From Ignavibacteriales bacterium (GTDB lineage Bacteria; Bacteroidota; Ignavibacteria; Tepidaquicellales; Tepidaquicellaceae): a DNA stretch of 64,000 bases. Location: contig JACKAC010000002.1 of assembly GCA_020635255.1 (NCBI GenBank), forward strand, positions 682,001 to 746,000, read 5' to 3'. The position numbers were made by a program, and so were the translations under genes. Positions 35,482-42,509 of the stretch are shown piece by piece (within the stretch, counting starts at the first letter, position 1; the number at the start of each line of letters is the position of its first letter). Below the pieces are notes generated by a model, which saw nothing but the letters and a program-made list of their open reading frames with translations, was not told where the DNA came from and ran no database searches.

Positions 35482-37509
35482 ATGGGCGAAGAGAAAAAAA
35501 TAAAGGAAAAAAGGTTTTTTAAGAAAGTAAGGGGATTCAAAAGGTTTCTTCTCTTTACCGGTATTTATATTCTCAGTTTTGTAATACTAGTCGGGATATC
35601 AGCAGAATATACATCCCGTCCGTCATTTTGTCCCACCTGTCACTATATGGAAACCTTCCACCAAAGCTGGAAAGTTAGCGCGCACAATAAAGTGGAGTGT
35701 GTTGAATGCCATTTTGAACCCGGCATGGCAGGTACAATAAAAGGTAAGCTTAACGGGCTGGTACAGATCGTAAACTACGTTTCGCTAGCTTATAAAAAAA
35801 GGAAACCATGGGCGGAGATATCAGATAATACCTGTGCAAGATCAGGCTGTCACAACATGGATGCAATGCGCGATTCACTTTATGAGTTTCACGGCGTTGA
35901 GTTTTCACACAGGAAACACCTAGAAAAAATGGCTGACGGTAAATCTCTCAAGTGCACGAGTTGTCACTCGCAAGTAGAGCAGAATGTGCATATGGAGGTT
36001 ATTACGGCTACATGCGCCAGCTGTCACTTCAAAAAATCAAGTAATCCTGACCATGATTTTGCAAAGCTTTCTGATTGTAAGCTGTGTCACCATCTCGACC
36101 AGAAGACACCGGAGCAACTTGCAGACATGCGTTACAATCACACAATGGTCGTGAATAATAAAGTTGAGTGTGCAGGTTGTCATACAAACGTTACTTCCGG
36201 GGATGGAGATGTTGGTAAAGAAAGATGTCTACAGTGTCATTTTGAAAATGAAAAACTTGAAAAACTTCCTGATACAAAACTCGTTCACGAAAAGCATATA
36301 CATGAAAGAAGTATAAAATGTTATTCATGTCATAATTCTATTGAGCATAAGATACAAAAACTAACCCCGGAAAGTTCACTCGATTGTCAGACCTGTCACG
36401 CGAATTCACATACTTCACAGGTTAATCTTTTTACCGGGCGGAATGGATTTAATGTAAAGGATTTCCCAAGTACAATGTATCTAAATGGTATTAATTGTAA
36501 GGGGTGTCATATATTCCACCAGGTTGACAGTAAGGGCATTGAAACCTCTAAGTCTAAAGGCGAAGCCTGTGAAACATGTCACGGAAAAGGCTATTCTAAA
36601 CTTGTTGATCAATGGAAGGTGATAGCTCAGAAAAGACTTGGTGAAATTAATTCAATTTATAGTAGAGCATCTCAGATTGTGAAATCAAGTAAAAGTGATA
36701 AAAAGGCGGAAGCCGAAAAGTTGCTCGAAGAAGCAAATCATAATATTAAGATAGTCGAAGTCGGAAAGAGTGTTCACAATATAGAGTTTTCGGATAAACT
36801 CCTGGGTGGTGCATATGACCTCATGAAGAAAGCTGTAACAACTGTCGGGTATTCTTCCGGGCTTCCATCGTTTATTTCGAGTTCCGAGTTTGTTCCCAAT
36901 GAATGTTACAAATGCCACTCAGGTGTCCAAGAGATAAGTGTGAATAAGTTCGGAATGAAGTTTTCACATAATCAGCATATTGTAAAAGAACGTATAGCCT
37001 GTGACAGATGCCACTCGAACGCGAATAAACATGGTGAATTGATAGTAAGTAAACAGTCATGTAACAATTGTCACCATGCTAATAAGACCGAGGATAACCA
37101 GTGCGCATCATGTCATAATTTCCAGGTTGCCATGTATGATGGAAAGTGGATGGGTAAGGATAAACCTGATATTATGAAGGAGGGTGGAGCTAAATGTATC
37201 GATTGCCATATTCAAAAGGATAAAATAATTAAGCCTGATGATAAAGTTTGTCTAAAATGCCATGACGCAGGTTATGATGAGCTTATGGTAGAGTGGAAAG
37301 GGGACGTTAAAAAACTCGAAAGTGATATTGTTGATCTTCTCAATAAGCTTGACAAAACCGATCTTTCACCCGAAGAAAGAGATCAGCTAAACGAGGCAAA
37401 GAAAATTGTAAATCAATTAAAAGGTTACCCGAGTATATATATTCACAATTATGAGTTGATCAGCTCAGTATTGATGGAAAAGAAAAAACTTTTAAGTAAA
37501 ATGGAATAA
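35482..37509 (+). CDS. NapC/NirT-type membrane multiheme cytochrome (18 heme motifs)
   Basis: A 675-residue cytochrome anchored in the inner membrane by one helix (about residues 20-42), followed directly by the NapC/NirT pattern FCPTCHYMETFHQSWKVSAH. This is the family that takes electrons from quinol. I count 17 CXXCH motifs plus one CX4CH (CARSGCH near residue 118). Many His residues between motifs (FSHRKHL, FSHNQHI) can act as distal ligands. A heme-free helical segment lies at about residues 380-465, and a coiled-coil-like stretch ends the protein. It is much larger than tetraheme NapC (about 200 residues), resembling a NapC head fused to a heme wire. Its place at the front of a porin-cytochrome operon suggests it injects quinol electrons into that pathway. 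Confidence 0.88.
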   Translation: MGEEKKIKEKRFFKKVRGFKRFLLFTGIYILSFVILVGISAEYTSRPSFCPTCHYMETFHQSWKVSAHNKVECVECHFEPGMAGTIKGKLNGLVQIVNYVSLAYKKRKPWAEISDNTCARSGCHNMDAMRDSLYEFHGVEFSHRKHLEKMADGKSLKCTSCHSQVEQNVHMEVITATCASCHFKKSSNPDHDFAKLSDCKLCHHLDQKTPEQLADMRYNHTMVVNNKVECAGCHTNVTSGDGDVGKERCLQCHFENEKLEKLPDTKLVHEKHIHERSIKCYSCHNSIEHKIQKLTPESSLDCQTCHANSHTSQVNLFTGRNGFNVKDFPSTMYLNGINCKGCHIFHQVDSKGIETSKSKGEACETCHGKGYSKLVDQWKVIAQKRLGEINSIYSRASQIVKSSKSDKKAEAEKLLEEANHNIKIVEVGKSVHNIEFSDKLLGGAYDLMKKAVTTVGYSSGLPSFISSSEFVPNECYKCHSGVQEISVNKFGMKFSHNQHIVKERIACDRCHSNANKHGELIVSKQSCNNCHHANKTEDNQCASCHNFQVAMYDGKWMGKDKPDIMKEGGAKCIDCHIQKDKIIKPDDKVCLKCHDAGYDELMVEWKGDVKKLESDIVDLLNKLDKTDLSPEERDQLNEAKKIVNQLKGYPSIYIHNYELISSVLMEKKKLLSKME

Positions 37510-37526
37510 CTTAAAATATAAGCATC

Positions 37527-38093
37527 ATGAAGAAAAAAATTTTTATACCGGTATTGGTCTTAATTTTTGGAGTCTTGCTTTTTGCCACAAGTTTTGAAGG
37601 CAACTCAGCCGAGAATGATGAGCCAATGTATGTGGGTGTAGATAAATGTGCCGGAACATGCCACAAAGGCGATTCTAAAGGAAATCAGTACGAGATCTGG
37701 CAAAATTCCAAGCACTCAAACGCATTTAAAAATCTACAGACTCCGGAAGCTGACAAAATTGCTCAGGATAGAGGGTACAGCACACCTGCTGCGGAGACTC
37801 CGGAATGTGTGAAATGTCATACACTGGGTATAGATCTTTCTACCGCCCCGCTAACGGATACTTATGACAAAACACAGGGCGTTCAGTGCGAGACATGTCA
37901 CGGTCCGGGTTCAGAGTACAAAAAATTAAACATTATGAAGGATGTAGAGCTTGCAAAGCAGAATGGTCTCATTATTCATACCGAAAGGGAAGCATTCTGT
38001 ACAGGATGTCATAATTCACAAAGCCCGACCTTTAAAAGCTTTGATTATGATGAAATGTGGGCAAAGATCAAGCATCCTAAACCACAAGAGTAA
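37527..38093 (+). CDS. Cytochrome c554-like tetraheme protein
   Basis: A 188-residue periplasmic cytochrome with an N-terminal signal or anchor (residues 4-22). It has three CXXCH motifs (CVKCH, CETCH, CTGCH) and one atypical CX3CH (CAGTCH near residue 43, DNA TGT GCC GGA ACA TGC CAC). The GVDKC...WQNSKHSNAF...CVKCHTLG...QCETCHGPGS pattern matches the cytochrome c554 family. In nitrifiers c554 accepts electrons from hydroxylamine oxidoreductase, but the family is widespread and no such oxidoreductase is present here. It probably shuttles electrons between the NapC-type protein and the outer membrane. It is separated from its neighbours by 17 and 5 bases. Confidence 0.85.
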   Translation: MKKKIFIPVLVLIFGVLLFATSFEGNSAENDEPMYVGVDKCAGTCHKGDSKGNQYEIWQNSKHSNAFKNLQTPEADKIAQDRGYSTPAAETPECVKCHTLGIDLSTAPLTDTYDKTQGVQCETCHGPGSEYKKLNIMKDVELAKQNGLIIHTEREAFCTGCHNSQSPTFKSFDYDEMWAKIKHPKPQE

Positions 38094-38098
38094 AAAAA

Positions 38099-39397
38099 AT
38101 GAAACCTAAATTAATAATATTGGCGGCATTTTTGGTGATAGGAAATATCGCTGTAGGTCAATCTTTAAATTTTAGGTTCAACAACTATTTTTATAGCTGG
38201 CAAAGGATTGACACACTATCAACCAGTTCTGATGCCAAAACCTCTCATATCAGGGGTTATCAAAACTACTTGCTTGAGTTTAAGCAGGATAAATGGAGTT
38301 TTAATACACTAGCTCAGACTGAGGAAGATTTAATTAATAAATCAGGAAGAGGATTTGGATATAGATTTTACAACGCATATATAAAAGGATCCAACCTCTT
38401 TGATGTTTTGGACGTAAAGATCGGCAGGCAATATATCTTTGCCGGTACAGGAAAAGGTTCAATCGATGGTTTGAATCTTAAGCTGAAAGCCGGGAAAAAT
38501 AAAGAATATCAGTTTACACTCTACGGAGGAGCATTAACACCATTTTCATATGAATTTTCCGATTATCCGTCAGTGGATAAAAATTATCATTTTGGAGGAC
38601 AGTTTACGTATTACGGGGTTAGAGACCTAACAGCTTCTTTAAGTTATTCCAACAAAAGAACTACACCCGAATCTTATACTGCTCTCCGCCTCGATAGCGC
38701 ATACAATCTTTACGAAAAAACTATTGATCTTGACGGACCGTCACAGCAAATGGTAGGTCTGGATCTAAATTATAGCTATCTGGGACAGCATAATTTCTTC
38801 GGAAGATTTTATTATGATGCTGTCCAGAATCAGGTTTACAGAGCTGAAGTAAATGCTAGGATCACACTGCCAGAAAATTTTAGAGCATCAGCTGAGTATT
38901 TATTCAGGAATCCATATTTTTCATACAACAGTATATTCTGGGTTTTCGAACATAATAAGTACCAGGAAATATCGGGCGGTCTGGACTACACCTTTAAAAA
39001 TAATATTAATGCATTCGCAAAAGTTGGAGTTGTGTTATACGAGGATGATAATTCCACTAAACTACAGGCAGGATTTAATCATCCGAATTTCGGATTGTCA
39101 TTTATAAGGTATTTCGGATATGCGGGTGAGTCAGATGGATTCACAGGGTATTATCAGAGAAAAGTAATCGATGATAGGTTTTCCGTATCTGCCTCTGCCA
39201 ATTACTCACGCTACAGACTCGGAAATATTTATGATACGGATAAGCTGAATGCTTTTAGCTGTATGCTTGGAATGACATATCGTCCAATGCCTCAGCTGTC
39301 ATTTGATCTGCAGGGACAGCTTTTGAGTAATGAGATATACAGTACCGACACAAGGTTGTTAGTCGGTTTTAGTTATTGGGCTTTTACTAAGCTTTAA
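38099..39397 (+). CDS. Outer-membrane beta-barrel protein of the cytochrome operon
   Basis: A 432-residue exported protein with a signal peptide (residues 1-21, ending AVGQ). Regularly alternating amphipathic strands rich in Tyr, Phe, Ser and Asn run to a C-terminal strand (LLVGFSYWAFTKL), which together predict a barrel of roughly 20 strands. There is no heme motif. Its position between periplasmic and surface-type multiheme cytochromes matches the porin of porin-cytochrome conduits such as MtrB, though I see no specific MtrB signature and it is shorter than MtrB (about 670 residues). It starts five bases after the c554-like gene. Confidence 0.75.
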   Translation: MKPKLIILAAFLVIGNIAVGQSLNFRFNNYFYSWQRIDTLSTSSDAKTSHIRGYQNYLLEFKQDKWSFNTLAQTEEDLINKSGRGFGYRFYNAYIKGSNLFDVLDVKIGRQYIFAGTGKGSIDGLNLKLKAGKNKEYQFTLYGGALTPFSYEFSDYPSVDKNYHFGGQFTYYGVRDLTASLSYSNKRTTPESYTALRLDSAYNLYEKTIDLDGPSQQMVGLDLNYSYLGQHNFFGRFYYDAVQNQVYRAEVNARITLPENFRASAEYLFRNPYFSYNSIFWVFEHNKYQEISGGLDYTFKNNINAFAKVGVVLYEDDNSTKLQAGFNHPNFGLSFIRYFGYAGESDGFTGYYQRKVIDDRFSVSASANYSRYRLGNIYDTDKLNAFSCMLGMTYRPMPQLSFDLQGQLLSNEIYSTDTRLLVGFSYWAFTKL

Positions 39398-39408
39398 AAG
39401 AAAGAACA

Positions 39409-40674
39409 ATGAAAACTGCAAAAATATATTTGTTCTTGATCTTAGGAATAGTGCTTTTTCTAAGTACTACAGCCTACCTGGTTAAAAAACCCGCAGGGAT
39501 CATTGAGTCAAATGTCGAGCCTGTTTCCATGAATGACAGGCCAGATAACAGCAAGATAATCAAGTTTGACCACAAGTTTCACGTAACGGATGCGGGTATT
39601 GCATGCCAGGATTGCCATACAAAGGCAACCAATTCAGAATCTGCAAAGGACAATCTTAATCCGACTATGGATGACTGTGCCGCGTGTCACGATGTTAAGG
39701 ATGAAAAGAATTGCAATTTGTGTCACTATGACGGAGTTTACAAAAAATTCAAAACTCCAAAAACCGAATTAATATTTTCACATAAGCATCACATTGTCGA
39801 TGAGAAGATGCAATGTATGGATTGCCACAAGGATCTGGATAAGGTAAAGTTTTCTAAAGAGAGCGCGGCAGGATTCCCCAATATGGAAACATGCTACAGC
39901 TGTCATAATATGCAGAAGGCTTCGAATAATTGTGAATCATGCCATAGTAATCTTACAAACTTGAAGCCTCAAAACCATCTAAAGGTGAATTTTTTGAATG
40001 AACATACGGTTACAGATGCATCAAACAGTAAGAATAATTGTATGATGTGTCACAGTGATAATTTCTGCCAGGTATGTCACTCACCCGTTGGCTTTAATGG
40101 TAATAACAGTAAAGATAACTTTTACGCGCCATATTATACTAAAGAAGGTGCGGTACGTATCGATAGAGCTGATCTCCAAAAGCTGACAACAATGCACACT
40201 TTGAATTATAAGTTTACACATGGTCTAGATGCTAATCAGAAATCATTTGAATGTAAAACATGTCACGATGTACAAAATTTCTGTGTGCAGTGTCACCAGG
40301 ATGGAGGGGAGCTCATAACAGGATTTACTCCAACCAGCCACCAGATACCGAATTTTACAACAATAGGTGTAAATACGGGAGGCGGTTTGCATTCCGAACT
40401 AGCCAGGAAGGACATAGAATCCTGTCAATCTTGCCACGACGTACAGGGCAGTGATCCGGTTTGTATCCAATGCCATTTTGACAATGACGGAATTAAAGGG
40501 ACTAACCCAAAGACACACGATTTTGGTTTTATGAATGATGAAAAAGGCATCTGGCACAATACTCAGGGTGCGGTATGCTATACATGTCATACCGATCCAA
40601 ATGCCAGACCTAATGGTATACCGGGCGTAGGATTCTGCGGATACTGTCATGGTGGTGAGGAAGGTAAAAAATAG
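39409..40674 (+). CDS. 14-heme c-type cytochrome
   Basis: A 421-residue exported cytochrome with an N-terminal signal or membrane anchor (residues 6-27). Fourteen CXXCH motifs are spaced along the whole chain: CQDCH, CAACH, CNLCH, CMDCH, CYSCH, CESCH, CMMCH, CQVCH, CKTCH, CVQCH, CQSCH, CIQCH, CYTCH and CGYCH. His-rich segments such as FDHKFHV and FSHKHHI precede several motifs, as in class III-type multiheme wires. The dense heme packing (one per 30 residues) suits long-range electron transfer rather than catalysis. It follows the barrel gene by 11 bases and may be the heme chain that threads or docks with the barrel. Confidence 0.88.
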   Translation: MKTAKIYLFLILGIVLFLSTTAYLVKKPAGIIESNVEPVSMNDRPDNSKIIKFDHKFHVTDAGIACQDCHTKATNSESAKDNLNPTMDDCAACHDVKDEKNCNLCHYDGVYKKFKTPKTELIFSHKHHIVDEKMQCMDCHKDLDKVKFSKESAAGFPNMETCYSCHNMQKASNNCESCHSNLTNLKPQNHLKVNFLNEHTVTDASNSKNNCMMCHSDNFCQVCHSPVGFNGNNSKDNFYAPYYTKEGAVRIDRADLQKLTTMHTLNYKFTHGLDANQKSFECKTCHDVQNFCVQCHQDGGELITGFTPTSHQIPNFTTIGVNTGGGLHSELARKDIESCQSCHDVQGSDPVCIQCHFDNDGIKGTNPKTHDFGFMNDEKGIWHNTQGAVCYTCHTDPNARPNGIPGVGFCGYCHGGEEGKK

Positions 40675-40699
40675 TTTTAAAAATTTTATTTAGAGAGCC

Positions 40700-41551
40700 A
40701 TGAAAAAAATAATTCTAATATATGGTTTTTTGATCTTTGCTCTTGGTTCCGTGATCTTTTATCAGGGATGCAGTGAGCTGGATGATAGTGTAACCATGGC
40801 TCCGGATATTGATGTACATCCGGATGGATGGGCAAATCCTTCATCAGCAAATTTTCATGGTACATACATTATCGATAATAAGCAATGGAACCTGAATTTA
40901 TGTAAGACATGCCACGGTTCTGATTACGCAGGTGGAACTTCGGGCTCGAGTTGTCTTGGATGCCATTCCTCCAGCGGAGGACCTCAAAATTGCAGGTTAT
41001 GCCACGGAAACAGCGATCATTCCAACCCTCCGAAAGGTGTTTTTGGAGATACGGCAATTTCTTATATTGGTGTAGGGGTACACGTATCGCACGTAAATAA
41101 CCCACAGTTTTCGGCTAGTTTGCACTGCAGTGATTGTCACTCTTTCAGCGGGTTTTCGGATCCAAATCACATTGGAGACAATCCAAATGGCATAGCTGAG
41201 ATAACTTTTGGTCCTCTTGCACATGATACATTAAGCGGTCCGATAAGACCAAACCCAATGTGGGATAGAACTACGGCGACCTGTTCCAGTGTTTACTGTC
41301 ATGGAACCTTTAAAGAAGGAAATATCGATGCCGTTGGAATATGGACAAATCCCGGCAGTGTAGTTTGTGGAACGTGTCACGGAGATCCGGTTACAGGTAA
41401 TCCCACACCGGCGCCTAATGGAGTATTTACACCACCGCACTATTCGTTTATGAACATAAATTCATGTTATGTTTGCCACGGATCGGTGATAAATCCTCAG
41501 GGACAGATGGTCGATAAGACTTTACACGTAAACGGAGTGGTGAATTTTTAA
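40700..41551 (+). CDS. Heptaheme lipoprotein cytochrome (CxxxxCH...CXXCH type)
   Basis: A 283-residue lipoprotein with lipobox FYQGC near residue 24. It has six CXXCH motifs (CKTCH, CLGCH, CRLCH, CSDCH, CGTCH, CYVCH) and one CX4CH (CSSVYCHG near residue 195). The pair CSSVYCHG...CGTCHGDPVTGN is the signature of the CxxxxCH...CXXCH domain known from Geobacter outer-surface cytochromes. The lipid anchor and family point to the outer membrane, possibly its outer face. It lies 25 bases after the 14-heme gene and before a TPR lipoprotein. It is a good candidate for the terminal surface cytochrome of the conduit. Confidence 0.85.
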   Translation: MKKIILIYGFLIFALGSVIFYQGCSELDDSVTMAPDIDVHPDGWANPSSANFHGTYIIDNKQWNLNLCKTCHGSDYAGGTSGSSCLGCHSSSGGPQNCRLCHGNSDHSNPPKGVFGDTAISYIGVGVHVSHVNNPQFSASLHCSDCHSFSGFSDPNHIGDNPNGIAEITFGPLAHDTLSGPIRPNPMWDRTTATCSSVYCHGTFKEGNIDAVGIWTNPGSVVCGTCHGDPVTGNPTPAPNGVFTPPHYSFMNINSCYVCHGSVINPQGQMVDKTLHVNGVVNF

Positions 41552-41580
41552 TAATTAAACAATAAAATTTGTCTAAGACT

Positions 41581-42066
41581 ATGACTAAAATGATTAAAAT
41601 TTTGTTCTTACCCATAATGGTATTGTTCTTTACGGCATGTCAAAAGGAAGTTCCAAAGGAGTTGCTGGAGCAACAGAAGCCTCAGACTCAAAATAATGAA
41701 CCCGATATGCCAAATGATTCGATCCATAACAGGCTAAGGCAAAATTCGGGAAACAATGAAATGGGTTCCGACGAAGAAGGGGATTCAAAAGCAGTAGAAT
41801 TAATGAAAGACGCGGATGATGCGGATGCGAAATATATGCAGTCTAAATCGGATGCTGATAAGAAGGAAGCTATAAATAAGCAATTGACTGCTGCAAACTA
41901 TCTCATGTTTGAAGCAAACCTGCCTTCAAAGAAAAAATACAGACCTGCACTAAAAAGGTATAGAAGGGTTCTTGAGTTGGATCCTAGTAATAAAGAGGCG
42001 CAGGAAAATAAAAAACAGATAGAAGATATTTATGAATCAATGGGTATGCCAATACCGAATACCTAA
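41581..42066 (+). CDS. Small TPR-like lipoprotein
   Basis: A 161-residue lipoprotein with lipobox FTAC near residue 19, then a disordered Gln/Asn/Asp-rich linker. A C-terminal helical pair resembles one tetratricopeptide repeat (YRPALKRYRRVLELDPSNKE). The start at 41581 is chosen over an in-frame TTG at 41569; ATG 41590 is also possible. It contains no heme motif. It sits between the surface-type cytochrome and ccmE, so it may help assemble or dock the conduit, but no defined function can be read. Confidence 0.7.
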   Translation: MTKMIKILFLPIMVLFFTACQKEVPKELLEQQKPQTQNNEPDMPNDSIHNRLRQNSGNNEMGSDEEGDSKAVELMKDADDADAKYMQSKSDADKKEAINKQLTAANYLMFEANLPSKKKYRPALKRYRRVLELDPSNKEAQENKKQIEDIYESMGMPIPNT

Positions 42067-42099
42067 AATGAAGCAAAAAATAAATTAACTTAATAATAT

Positions 42100-42492
42100 A
42101 TGAACAAGAAAATATTAATAGGCTCAATAATAATAATTGTATTCCTTGTTATAGGGTTTTTCTCATTCATGGATAGCAAGATTGAATACTCAAATTTTGA
42201 GAAGGCAAGTGAAAACCATTCAACCTGCCAGGTAAAAGGTAACTGGATAAAGGATAAAGAATCGAAGTTCGATTCAGAGACAAACCAATTCACTTTTTAC
42301 ATGAAGGATGAGAATGGAACTGAGATGAAAGTTGTGCTGGATGGAAGTAAGCCTAATAATTTTGAAATGGCGGAAAGCGTAGTTGCCAAAGGAAAAGTTA
42401 AGGACGGATATTTTCATGCCAAGGAGGTTTTAACTAAGTGTCCTTCGAAATACGAAGGGCAGGGAAAAGATGTTCAAAAATCAGAAATTTAA
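42100..42492 (+). CDS. ccmE: Cytochrome c maturation heme chaperone CcmE, Cys variant
   Basis: Membrane-anchored periplasmic heme chaperone that carries heme to the CcmF lyase. In its 130 residues an N-terminal helix (5-24) is followed by the OB-fold: CQVKGNWIKDKESKFDSETN, FYMKDENGTEMKVVLDGSKP and ESVVAKGKVKDGYFHAKEVL. The classical covalent heme ligand His in HxxxY is replaced by Cys: LTKCPSKYEG, Cys114 and Tyr118. Such CxxxY CcmE proteins are known from Desulfovibrio-type Ccm systems that lack CcmG and CcmH. Those genes, and ccmABCD, are also absent from this cluster, though they could lie elsewhere. It is 17 bases upstream of ccmF. Confidence 0.9.
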   Translation: MNKKILIGSIIIIVFLVIGFFSFMDSKIEYSNFEKASENHSTCQVKGNWIKDKESKFDSETNQFTFYMKDENGTEMKVVLDGSKPNNFEMAESVVAKGKVKDGYFHAKEVLTKCPSKYEGQGKDVQKSEI

Positions 42493-42509
42493 TAAACTAA
42501 CTTTTTGAT

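Noticed and set aside
37527..38093. Evidence for ammonia or hydroxylamine oxidation
   Set aside because: The c554 family is widespread, and no hydroxylamine oxidoreductase or nitrite reductase signature is present in the window.
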